A stretch of DNA of 64,000 nt from NCBI GenBank assembly GCA_028719885.1, contig JAQYLT010000030.1, positions 1 to 64,000 of the forward strand, given 5' to 3'. This DNA is from Bacillota bacterium. Its GTDB lineage: Bacteria; Bacillota; Clostridia; Oscillospirales; Oscillospiraceae. Within the stretch, counting starts at the first letter, position 1. Each line of letters opens with the position of its first letter. The notes under the pieces are model-generated. The model was not told the DNA's origin. It searched no databases and saw nothing but the letters and a program-made list of their open reading frames with translations. This document shows, one piece after another, positions 1 through 7,940 of this stretch. The position numbers and the translations under genes are program-made.

Positions 1-743
<743 letters not shown>

Positions 744-747
<4 letters not shown>

Positions 748-1205
748 CGCTCCAGCTCCTTTTTCTTTGTCCGATCCACCACGGCGGACTGAATCAGCGC
801 CTTAAACTGTTGCAGCTTGGCAAGTACGGAGGGCCTGGATTTCTTGTTCACGATCTGCTCCGTGTACTCCTTGAAGGCGGCAGTCATGGCATCGGCATCC
901 TGACTTTTGAAGAAAATCAGGTAACGATTCTGTCCCTTTGCCTTAAAAGGAGCAAAGTCAATGCCGTACTTTCTGGCAATACGGTTGAAAGAACCGATAT
1001 TCTGATCCGTGACCTCAACGCTCTGCAAGCCCCGGTTCTGGGCTGCGAGCTGCTTGACAGTCATCTTGCCGTGGGGCTGTTTATTTTGGCGCTTGGTTTT
1101 GATCTGAGCGAGGAATTTCCCCAGTGCTTTTCGCAGCTCCTGTTCCGTCAGCTTTGTGCAGTTGATGACGAGGGTGACAACTCTCTGTTCCACTTCTTCC
1201 TGCAT
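744..1205 (-). CDS. pcfB: PcfB family protein (DUF3801)
   Basis: A 153-residue soluble protein matching the PcfB family, named after the pCF10 accessory factor that helps bring relaxase and DNA to the coupling protein. Recognisable features are the N-terminal EEVEQRVVTLVINCTKLTE segment, a central NIGSFNRIARKYGIDFAPFK stretch and a basic C-terminus (KSRPSVLAKL...). The ATG at 1205 has AAAGGAG upstream. It overlaps virD4 downstream, so the two are translationally coupled, which is the usual arrangement in these elements. The exact biochemical role is known only by analogy. Confidence 0.85.
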
Positions 1206-1324
1206 TGGGCATCATCTCCTTTCTGTGGATTTGCTGGGAAAAGTATTTTTCTAGGGCGGGACTACCAGCCGATGGATAAGCTTGAAATCTGTCACGAAAT
1301 TCCTTTCTCCCGGTGTCCGGGCAT

Positions 1325-1350
1325 GAAAAAAGCAGCTCAAAATGAGCTGC
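1325..1350 (-). terminator. Hairpin terminator at the end of the replication-initiator gene
   Basis: On the minus strand GCAGCTC and GAGCTGC pair over a 5-base loop and are followed by a run of T (1325-1331). It overlaps the last codons of the gene ending at 1337. Confidence 0.6.
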
Positions 1351-2236
1351 CGTAATCGTAATTTGCCTGCATGGTGTAGTAGCTGTCCAGCGTAGAAACC
1401 GCATTGAACAGCGCCGCCAGAAGATAAGCCTTGGTATTTCGCACCTGGGTGCGGTTATCCTGGATGCCGTCGCATACCCGCTCGATGTGCATGGCGTTGA
1501 TTTTGGAGAACCGATCCTGGACATAGGCAGTTGCGTACTCTGCCTCCCTGCCAATGTGGATGGTGGGACTGCGGTTCATGGCAACCTCCAGCATGATCTC
1601 CACCAGCTCATCAATCTGCTCCCGGCCATACCGCTCCCGCATAATCTCATAATCAATTTGTGCTCTGATCTTTTCTCTTTCCTTCTTTCCGTCCGTCAGA
1701 GGAACCGCATCCGCAGAAGGAAGGAATGAATCTGTATTTGATAGATCCTTATTTGATTTTTCTGTAATTGATTCTTGTATATTTAATTGGGCGGGATTTT
1801 CCTGTTCAGGTTCCTCCTGTTCAGGGAAAACCTGTTCAGGAATGTCCAAGACAGGGTTGCCCAAAACTGGTTTCTCCAAGACTGGGTTTTCCCGTTTAGG
1901 TGCTTTTCCTGATTTGGGAGGATTCTCGGTGGAATCCGGGCGCACCGGCTTTTCCAGGATTGTGTACTCAACCTCAGTCAGATGCCCCAGTTCGTTGCGG
2001 AGCCGTCTGCGCTGGACATATCCGGCGTTCTCCAACTCTTTGACAGTGGAGCAGATGCTGTCCACGCCATCCTTGCAGATGCAGGCCAGGCCCTTGGTGG
2101 TGTAGTCCCATCCCTCTGGGAGAGAAAGCATCAGGGAAAGCAGCCCCTTGGCTTTGAGGGAGAGGGATGTATCCCGCAGATGGTAATTTGCCATCACGGT
2201 GTAGTTTTTGGTTTTGTCGATACGAAATACTGCCAT
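1337..2236 (-). CDS. Replication-initiator-like protein with winged helix and DUF6017 C-terminus
   Basis: A 299-residue protein of the RepA-N/helix-turn-helix type found in Tn1549-like elements. Residues 1-85 resemble the winged-helix DNA-binding domain (MAVFRIDKTKNYTVMANYHL, then LSLKAKGLLSLMLSLPEGW). Residues ~115-165 are a low-complexity linker rich in N, P, E and L with repeated 'ENPVLEKPVLGNP' units, and residues ~190-299 match DUF6017. The likely role is initiating replication of the excised circle or regulation of conjugation. ATG at 2236 follows GGAGG. The linker repeat could vary in copy number. Domain call is from family resemblance; function is inference. Confidence 0.75.
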   Translation of the reverse strand: MAVFRIDKTKNYTVMANYHLRDTSLSLKAKGLLSLMLSLPEGWDYTTKGLACICKDGVDSICSTVKELENAGYVQRRRLRNELGHLTEVEYTILEKPVRPDSTENPPKSGKAPKRENPVLEKPVLGNPVLDIPEQVFPEQEEPEQENPAQLNIQESITEKSNKDLSNTDSFLPSADAVPLTDGKKEREKIRAQIDYEIMRERYGREQIDELVEIMLEVAMNRSPTIHIGREAEYATAYVQDRFSKINAMHIERVCDGIQDNRTQVRNTKAYLLAALFNAVSTLDSYYTMQANYDYGSSF

Positions 2237-2300
2237 AGTGTTATCCTCCAGCTTGTTCTAAGCGTTCAGCGCTCCATTCCTATTGAGATTTTGGGATTAC

Positions 2301-2825
2301 TCAGGGCTCATAGATGATGATGGGGTTATCATCGCCGTCTGCATCATCATCGGAGTGGTACTTGTCAACCAGGTGCTGCCACAGCTCCAGGATGTGTACA
2401 GGGGCAATGTGGGCCGGCCATTCTTCTCCTTTATATTCCCGGTATTCCGTCACATAGCCAATGGCCGCATCCACCATGCGGAAGCAGGAGGTGGCCGCAA
2501 TGGTCATATCGTCCAGCAGCCACAGCTCATGGAAATAGGAAGTGGATACCTCCTCGTCCTCAATCGGTTCTTTCTCGTCGCTCCAAATCAGCGTGGCAGT
2601 GCCGTAGAAAAGTTTGGATGCCCGGTATTGGTGAACTGAGCAGGAAGCCCCGGCGGAACAATAGGTGAAAACAGTTTCCGCTTCATCACACAGGGCATGG
2701 TATAACCGGCCATAGTCCAGGGTGATCAGCAGGCGTCTGACTTCATTGGGGGTGCAGCAGAATTTCTCTCCCTCGGCAGTGAAAAGCGTCGTGAGACTTT
2801 CCCGTAATTTTTCAATTTTGTTCAT
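2301..2825 (-). CDS. Uncharacterised element protein, 174 residues, acidic C-terminus
   Basis: I do not recognise a characterised family. The protein is soluble, without a signal peptide or membrane segment, and ends in an acidic tail (SDDDADGDDN...). It has several aromatic and cysteine residues in the middle (YCSAGASCSVHQY). ATG at 2825 is preceded by AGGAGG at 8-base spacing, which argues for a real gene. It lies in the accessory block between the replication initiator and parB, 22 bases downstream of the next gene, in a probable operon. Such proteins are common, unnamed cargo of conjugative elements. Confidence 0.7.
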   Translation of the reverse strand: MNKIEKLRESLTTLFTAEGEKFCCTPNEVRRLLITLDYGRLYHALCDEAETVFTYCSAGASCSVHQYRASKLFYGTATLIWSDEKEPIEDEEVSTSYFHELWLLDDMTIAATSCFRMVDAAIGYVTEYREYKGEEWPAHIAPVHILELWQHLVDKYHSDDDADGDDNPIIIYEP

Positions 2826-2847
2826 GTTGTTACCTCCTAAAATAGAT

Positions 2848-3120
2848 TTATCTGGGCTTGCGCTTGTGGCCCTTTTTCTGCCGGTTGGTCTCCGGGGTAT
2901 AAAGGCCGTTGATGATTTCTTCGTGGTGGACGATCTTCACGATGCCCTTGCTCTCCGCCTGTTTCAGCAGCTGGAACGCGGCATCGGGCAGATAGAGCCG
3001 AACCCGGTGGTGTCCGTACTCAACCAGGTCATCGAAAATGACCATGTGGCGAACATCCTCCAGATACCGGTGGAGGGAAAGCAGGGCGTGACCGTCGGTC
3101 ACGGCGTAGTCATGGCTCAT
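2848..3120 (-). CDS. Small uncharacterised element protein, 90 residues, basic tail
   Basis: A short soluble protein ending in a strongly basic tail (NRQKKGHKRKPR), which suggests nucleic-acid contact. No catalytic motif is visible. ATG at 3120 has GAAAGGAG upstream, and the gene overlaps the end of the preceding gene (3110) by 11 bases, so translation is probably coupled. It belongs to the accessory cluster of the conjugative element. Function unknown. Confidence 0.65.
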   Translation of the reverse strand: MSHDYAVTDGHALLSLHRYLEDVRHMVIFDDLVEYGHHRVRLYLPDAAFQLLKQAESKGIVKIVHHEEIINGLYTPETNRQKKGHKRKPR

Positions 3121-3745
3121 GGGTGGTTTCTCCTTTCAGCTTGAATACATCAGTGCCATATTTGGCAATGAGCATGGCGTTGATGATGAGACGAAATGCC
3201 TCATCGTCGATTTGGCTGGGGTCTGCCAGTTCCGCTTCGGTTACGCCCCGGGCATTTCGCAGCCCCTTGGCAGCAGTATAGAGAGCCTGGTTATGCGGGG
3301 ACATGCCGCCCAGCGTTGCATAACCAAACTCAATGCCACTGCGGTAGAAGCAATTTCCGGTGCGATTGAAAAGGGCTTGGTTGGAAGTCAGCAGAAACAT
3401 GGCGGCGTAGTAGCTGGGGGTGTTTCTGGATTTGTTGTAGCCCAGCTGGTGGTTGAACAGCTCCATCCGGGTCTTGTGATGGCTGTCCGCCCAAAGATAG
3501 CCGGGATAGTTCTGAAGCAGAGCGGATAAGCGGTTCCAAAGAATGCTCCTGCGGGGAATCATGGCTTTGACAGCACTCTGATAGGAAACCACCCCGGCTT
3601 CAATTCGCTCTGCCAGAAAGGGACAGACTTCATGACGGCAGCCGATTTTCCTGGTATACTCGGTGCAGAGATTACAATCCACATCTTCTGCGGAGTAGGT
3701 AAATTTACGGATGTACAATGGGTAAACTGATGCTCCTTTGGACAT
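3110..3745 (-). CDS. Uncharacterised element protein with Cys cluster, 211 residues
   Basis: Unrecognised family. An N-terminal cysteine group (CNLC, then CRHEVC, at about residues 25-42 of the 211-residue form) could bind zinc. The rest is helical and soluble, with ERIEAGVVSYQSAVKAMIP and a C-terminal INAMLIAKYGTDVFKLKGE. I place the start at ATG 3745: a longer frame reaches 3781, but its first 12 codons lie inside the rho-independent terminator of the upstream parB copy. The 3' end overlaps the next gene by 11 bases. Likely a conserved accessory gene of this element family; role unknown. Confidence 0.65.
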   Translation of the reverse strand: MSKGASVYPLYIRKFTYSAEDVDCNLCTEYTRKIGCRHEVCPFLAERIEAGVVSYQSAVKAMIPRRSILWNRLSALLQNYPGYLWADSHHKTRMELFNHQLGYNKSRNTPSYYAAMFLLTSNQALFNRTGNCFYRSGIEFGYATLGGMSPHNQALYTAAKGLRNARGVTEAELADPSQIDDEAFRLIINAMLIAKYGTDVFKLKGETTHEP

Positions 3746-3776
3746 AAAAAATCCCCGGCAAGAAAACTTGTCAGGG
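3746..3776 (-). terminator. Terminator after the truncated parB copy
   Basis: On the minus strand CCCTGACAAG pairs with CTTGCCGGGG (one mismatch, one G-U) over TTTT and is followed by ATTTTTT. It separates the parB fragment from the Cys-cluster gene. Confidence 0.65.
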
Positions 3777-3787
3777 TTCATGGGGGG

Positions 3788-4263
3788 TATTAGCGGCTAT
3801 TTTCACGCTGTCGCTTTTTCAGCCAGGCATCCAGAAGCTTGAAGATGGTTTCTTCAATCCGTTTGGGGGAATAGGAGCGAGGGAAATACTTTTTCAGCTT
3901 GTCCCCGGACAGGGTGATGTCGTTCCTCTCCGGCTTCTTCTGCTCCATCATGATGGAAAGCATGGTATCCTCGTTCAATTCTCCGGCCTGACTGAGTTTG
4001 CGAAGGCGCTGCGCCTGGGATAGAGATGGGGTGGCCTGTTCACTTTCGATGGTGTCGAATAGCTGTTCCTGGCTTTCTTTCGGCAGGGCGGCAATCTGAT
4101 AGGCAGGACTGAGGGCGATTTTCTTTTCGTCCACCATTTCCATGAGCTCAGGAATCAGATTGTTCAGGGCGATATAATTGCGGACGGTATTTCCGCTGAC
4201 ACCTGCCTCATCTCCGATAGAATCGTCACTTTGGAACTTCGCCGAAATTTTCGGCGAAGTTCC
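3788..4263. repeat. Direct repeat, copy 1 of 2 (parB 3' region)
   Basis: This 476-bp stretch is collinear without gaps with 5883-6358 (constant offset 2095) at a few percent divergence. The two copies bracket the ATPase gene. Confidence 0.85.
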
Positions 4264-4308
4264 GAACGTGCGCCCTGCCGTTTTCTCAAAGGCCAAAAGC
4301 ATCTGCAA
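3790..4308 (-). pseudogene. Truncated parB copy (C-terminal two thirds)
   Basis: From about residue 17 to its end this frame matches the intact ParB encoded at 5885-6760, with 7 substitutions in about 155 aligned residues. It lacks the whole N-terminal ParB/Srx nucleotide-binding domain, including the GHRRQKA motif, but keeps the helix-turn-helix region (DEAGVSGNTVRNYIALNNL) and the C-terminus. The 5' junction runs straight into the AAA ATPase cassette. It is probably inactive or interferes with the intact protein. Divergence of the two copies is a few percent with no indels, so the duplication is not brand new or came from a related element. Confidence 0.8.
4233..4263. repeat. 31-bp near-perfect palindrome inside the parB copy
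   Basis: GGAACTTCGCCGAAA, one central T, then its exact reverse complement: 15+1+15 bases. It encodes the TSPKISAKF segment just before the helix-turn-helix. The intact parB has the same structure with 13-base arms at 6330-6356. Confidence 0.8.
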
Positions 4309-4334
4309 ATGTGCAATTGTTGCAGAAATAGGGA

Positions 4335-5750
4335 TTACACCAAATGATCCTCATTGACCAGGAGCAGCCCTGTATTTTCTTTTGCAGCATCAAGCATACG
4401 CTGCGTAAAGCTGCTTTTACTGAACACGCCGAAGATAACATCATACCCCGGGTATGCCTTGCGAATTTCAGCAGCGCCATCAACCTTTTCCTTCAGGGTA
4501 AAATAGACAGGCGCATCCACAGGTTTTGTATGGTATTTACATTCTCCTGCAAATATCCGCTTATTCTGATGGTCTACGGCCATTACATCAATTTCCGTAT
4601 CTCCATCAAAATCGTTCAACCAGTAAGAACCGATACGGGATGGCACAAAAGAAATCGCCCCATTCCTGCACAACTCTGCAAAGATACTTTTGCAAATGTC
4701 CTCATAAGCGAACGCTGCGAATTTCTCTACAAAGTCTTTTCTGATTTCATCCAAAACAATCTGCATATTGTCCAGTTCCAGTTCACCCTTATAGGGATAA
4801 ACATAGCGGAACCAAAACCGAATGAAATTATCCGAGATGAAATACAGTCCCTTACGGGATTTTTCCGGATTCTTTTCTGTTACCGGCGTTTTCTTTTCGA
4901 TAAAACCCAAATCCGCAAGTGTAGACAGATATGGTGTCAAAGCTGAAGTTTCCTGTCCCAGCACACCGGCAATCTTGCCCAGCTTGTGGTTTCCGTCTGC
5001 AATGGCCTTGATGATGGAGAAATAGTTCACTGCTGTCACAGATTCACTTTTCAGCAGAAAGTTTGGTTCCTCGTACAAAAATCCACTTTTAGATAAAACG
5101 GCATCTTTAAGCTGTTCTTCAAGTCCCCGGTCATCCTCAAAAAACTCCAGATACTTGGGAACACCACCCGTCACAGCATACTGTTCCACTGCCTGTTCAA
5201 ACGGCAATTTCTGAACGGCATATATATCCGTAAACGGCAGCGGAGCCAGACGTATCTGCGCGGTTCTGCGGCCATACAGAGGACTGTCATAGGAAAGAGC
5301 ATGTTTCTGCATCATACCGATCAGGGAACCCGACAAGATCAGCATCACATTGCTGCCTTTCAGAATTTCATCCCAGGCGTTCTGTAAGATCGATGGGAAG
5401 GCTGGATTGGTCTTTACCAGGTACGGAAACTCGTCAATAACCAGCACTTTCTTTTCTTCCGGTTTATAATCGGCAATCACTTGGAATAGATCCAGCCAAT
5501 CCGTAAAGGCCACTTTCTGCAGATATGCGCTTTTCGTTGTGCGCCCAATGACGCCAGCCAGACGCTTTATACTCTGGGATTCAAGTTCTTCCGTTGCGAG
5601 GAAATAGAAGGCTGTCTTCTTTTTCAGAAACTCTTTGATCAGCGTTGTTTTGCCAACTCTGCGTCGTCCATAGATGACCACGAAACCGCCATCGCGCTCA
5701 TACTCTGTGTTCAGCTTTTCCAGCTCCACTTTTCGGCCTATAAACTTCAT
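4335..5750 (-). CDS. AAA family ATPase with DUF234 and PD-(D/E)XK-like C-terminus
   Basis: A 471-residue protein of the 'archaeal-type' ATPase/DUF234 family. The P-loop GRRRVGKTT is at residues 28-36, Walker B KVLVIDEFPYL at about 101-111 and a sensor-like LILSGS at about 137-142. A winged-helix stretch follows in the middle. Near the C-terminus EIDVM (386-390) and GECKY (402-406) form the D...ExK spacing of a PD-(D/E)XK nuclease fold. Relatives are widespread and poorly understood; several sit on mobile elements. ATG at 5750 has a GGAGG-like site. It sits alone between two parB copies, as a cassette. Biochemistry unknown; domain calls are solid. Confidence 0.85.
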   Translation of the reverse strand: MKFIGRKVELEKLNTEYERDGGFVVIYGRRRVGKTTLIKEFLKKKTAFYFLATEELESQSIKRLAGVIGRTTKSAYLQKVAFTDWLDLFQVIADYKPEEKKVLVIDEFPYLVKTNPAFPSILQNAWDEILKGSNVMLILSGSLIGMMQKHALSYDSPLYGRRTAQIRLAPLPFTDIYAVQKLPFEQAVEQYAVTGGVPKYLEFFEDDRGLEEQLKDAVLSKSGFLYEEPNFLLKSESVTAVNYFSIIKAIADGNHKLGKIAGVLGQETSALTPYLSTLADLGFIEKKTPVTEKNPEKSRKGLYFISDNFIRFWFRYVYPYKGELELDNMQIVLDEIRKDFVEKFAAFAYEDICKSIFAELCRNGAISFVPSRIGSYWLNDFDGDTEIDVMAVDHQNKRIFAGECKYHTKPVDAPVYFTLKEKVDGAAEIRKAYPGYDVIFGVFSKSSFTQRMLDAAKENTGLLLVNEDHLV

Positions 5751-5833
5751 ACGTGCGCCTCCTTATGATAAGTTATTTTATGATAATTTCGTTTATATTA
5801 TACATCCACATATCTGAAAGTCAAGGTCATCTA

Positions 5834-5864
5834 TGAAAAAACGGCCAGATTGTTCCGAGCCGTT
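5834..5864 (-). terminator. Terminator downstream of intact parB
   Basis: On the minus strand AACGGC pairs with GCCGTT over a 13-base loop and is followed by TTTTTTC. It ends the parB transcript before the ATPase promoter region. Confidence 0.6.
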
Positions 5865-5882
5865 AAAATCTGGTTCAAGGGA

Positions 5883-6358
5883 TATTAGCGGCTATTTTCA
5901 CGCTGTCGCTTTTTCAGCCAGACATCCAGAAGCTTGAAGATGGTTTCTTCAATCCGTTTGGGAGAATAGGAGCGAGGGAAATACTTTTTCAGCTTGTCCC
6001 CGGACAGGGTGATGTCGTTCCTCACCGGCTTTTTCTGCTCCATCATAATGGAGAGCATGGTGTCCTCGTTCAATTCTCCGGCCTGGCTGAGTTTGCGAAG
6101 GCGCTGCGCCTGGGATAGAGATGGGGTGGCCTGTTCACTTTCGATGGTGTCAAGCAGCTGTTCCTGGCTTTCTTTCGGTAATGCGGCAATCTGATAGGCA
6201 GGACTGAGGGCGATTCTCTTTTCGTCCACCATTTCCATGAGCTCTGGAATCAGATTGTTCAGGGCGATATAATTGCGGACGGTATCTCCGCTGACACCTG
6301 CCTCATCTCCGACAGAATCGTCACTTCGGAACTTCGCCGAAATTTTCGGCGAAGTTAA
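5883..6358. repeat. Direct repeat, copy 2 of 2 (inside intact parB)
   Basis: Collinear with 3788-4263. Homologous recombination between the copies would delete the ATPase cassette and restore a single parB. Confidence 0.85.
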
Positions 6359-6760
6359 ATCAGAGCGTGCGCCCTGACGTTTTAGGGCTTCCATTTTTAG
6401 CTTATATGCCTTGGCCCGTTCAGACGGCAGGATATTCTCCCGTTGGATGTTGCTTTCCACCATCTGGATGATGGCATCGTTGTCATCCAGGTTCATCACG
6501 ATCACCGGCATGGAATCCAGACCGGCAAGCTCACACGCCTTCTGCCGCCGATGCCCGGCGATGAGCTCATAGCTGCCATCCTCCCTTGGCCGGGCAATGG
6601 CAGGAACCAACACGCCAAACTGCTTGACACTCTCCACCAGCTCCATCATGCTGGGATCATCCCGGATACCAAAGGGGCTCAACGGGTGGGGGTGAAGCTG
6701 GTCATGCCTGATTTTGGACACTTTTGCGGGTGTTTTTTCTGATTTTGGGGGTATAAACAA
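5885..6760 (-). CDS. parB: ParB/RepB/Spo0J family partition protein
   Basis: A 291-residue ParB-like protein, intact. The N-terminal ParB/Srx domain spans about 15-110 and includes the GHRRQKA motif at 69-75, which in ParB proteins binds CTP. A helix-turn-helix follows (about 150-175), then a C-terminal segment ending KKRQRENSR. In conjugative elements it serves maintenance of the excised circle or regulation; no parA partner is visible here. The frame opens at TTG 6758-6760, only two bases after AGGAGG, so the true start is uncertain; GTG at codon 14 is an alternative. It is the outermost gene of the element and carries an internal palindrome at 6328-6358. Confidence 0.85.
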   Translation of the reverse strand: MFIPPKSEKTPAKVSKIRHDQLHPHPLSPFGIRDDPSMMELVESVKQFGVLVPAIARPREDGSYELIAGHRRQKACELAGLDSMPVIVMNLDDNDAIIQMVESNIQRENILPSERAKAYKLKMEALKRQGARSDLTSPKISAKFRSDDSVGDEAGVSGDTVRNYIALNNLIPELMEMVDEKRIALSPAYQIAALPKESQEQLLDTIESEQATPSLSQAQRLRKLSQAGELNEDTMLSIMMEQKKPVRNDITLSGDKLKKYFPRSYSPKRIEETIFKLLDVWLKKRQRENSR

Positions 6761-6777
6761 TTCCTCCTAAAATGGAT

Positions 6778-6815
6778 AACGCCAGAAGTTCCTTGTTTTC
6801 CGAACTTCTGGCGTT
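6778..6815. repeat. Inverted repeat in the parB leader
   Basis: AACGCCAGAAGTT and its exact reverse complement flank a 12-base loop. On the plus strand it is followed by a broken T-rich run (ATTATTTCCTTTTTT). Lying just upstream of parB, it may be a leader hairpin, or a terminator that keeps flanking transcription out of the element. Confidence 0.6.
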
Positions 6816-6937
6816 ATTATTTCCTTTTTTATCAATCTACTAAGGATTATCCATAAGTATTGATGCAATATTTGAATGTCTCTGGATTTTGGAAACCATC
6901 TGTTAAATCAAATATTTTTGTGTATTTCCATCAACAT

Positions 6938-7039
6938 TCAATAGGTAACCGGAACATCAAGGTCATTGGCAGCCTGCATCTTGAACTTGTCCATTGCTTC
7001 CCGCGCCTGGGGAACGTTGATCTGGTTGTTGCTCTTCAT
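6938..7039 (-). pseudogene. Small acid-soluble spore protein (alpha/beta type), truncated
   Basis: A 33-codon frame with a strong AAGGAGAG ribosome site 7-8 bases before ATG 7039. Residues 9-27 (VPQAREAMDKFKMQAANDL) match the N-terminal helix of alpha/beta SASPs, DNA-coating proteins of dormant spores, including the region normally cut by the GPR protease. Intact members are 60-70 residues with a second conserved helix (SVGGxMV...), which is missing: the frame ends at VPVTY and the following DNA does not encode SASP. The break coincides with the conjugative element's edge, so disruption by integration is likely. It implies a spore-forming lineage. Confidence 0.65.
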
Positions 7040-7195
7040 TTTCGATTCTCTCCTTTTGACGTTTTCCGCGGTTTTTCTTCCGCAGTCATAGCTTTACCGC
7101 TTTTGTCGGGAATATCACTGTTGGTTTCTGGTAAAACTGGTTGAAAAGCTCGAAAATAGCGATTTGGAAGGATGCGCCAAAGGCAATCCGGTATT

Positions 7196-7780
7196 TTACT
7201 CTGCTATATCTGTGTCAATGATTTCAGGGCATTGACGGCGAATGATTTTCACCGCCGTCAAAATGGTAGTGAGATTCAACAGGCCTTCGGTAATCAAGGT
7301 CACGCCCAGCAGGATCATCACGGCTCGTGCACTTTCCATGGGCCGCAGAACCAAAAGAAATCCGGCAACGCCGGTCAAAATTGCCGCCACCAGAATCAGC
7401 CACCATTTTTCCAGACCAAAGGCCTTGGAATCAATGGAAATCTGTATTTTCAGCAGTGCGTCCGCCAAGACACAGACACCCATGATGATGCAAATGATTT
7501 GAACCATGGTATCCGGGCGAAACAACAGAATCCCACCCAGGGCAATCAGCAGAATGCCAAAAGCCAAATCATATTGAAAGGCCAGCCGGTACAGATCCTT
7601 GGAGCAATAGCCGATGATTTTCACCGCGCCGAACAGAAGCATGGTTACACCCACCAGGCGGCACAGAAGTGCGGCAGAAAAATCCGGAACCGCAATCAGA
7701 ACGCCTCCCAGCGCACACAGCGCCACGGACAGCAGAATGTAACCCAGCTTGGCCGCCTGAATTCGTTTGTTCCAATACAC
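7196..7780 (-). CDS. HdeD/DUF308 family membrane protein
   Basis: A 194-residue integral membrane protein with about six hydrophobic segments in three pairs, each pair bearing the DUF308 signature of small residues and GG turns (ALGGVLIAVPD, ALGGILLFRPD, GVAGFLLVLRP). The repeat of FRPD/LRP-like motifs after every second helix is typical of HdeD-like proteins. In enterobacteria HdeD relates to acid stress; in Clostridia the role is unknown. It stands alone, and a terminator of the radical SAM gene lies just upstream at 7806-7849. First chromosomal gene beyond the conjugative element and the broken spore gene. Confidence 0.85.
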   Translation of the reverse strand: MYWNKRIQAAKLGYILLSVALCALGGVLIAVPDFSAALLCRLVGVTMLLFGAVKIIGYCSKDLYRLAFQYDLAFGILLIALGGILLFRPDTMVQIICIIMGVCVLADALLKIQISIDSKAFGLEKWWLILVAAILTGVAGFLLVLRPMESARAVMILLGVTLITEGLLNLTTILTAVKIIRRQCPEIIDTDIAE

Positions 7781-7805
7781 AGAGAATTCCTCCTGTCATT
7801 TTTCA

Positions 7806-7849
7806 TATAAGAAAAGCCGGATTGTCCACGGTTTCATGACAATCCGGCT
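7806..7849 (-). terminator. Terminator after the radical SAM gene
   Basis: On the minus strand AGCCGGATTGTC and GACAATCCGGCT form a 12-bp stem over an 11-base loop, followed by TTTTCTTAT. Confidence 0.8.
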
Positions 7850-7940
7850 GTAATTGCACCGCGATCCGGCTACTCCAATCAGGCGGCCAAATCTGTCCGC
7901 TTCCAGGGACGCTCTGCCGTATTGGAGCCAAAATCGGAAA

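Noticed and set aside
6860..7144. A 94-codon plus-strand frame at the element edge
   Set aside because: It is antisense to the spore-protein remnant, which has a strong ribosome site and family match.
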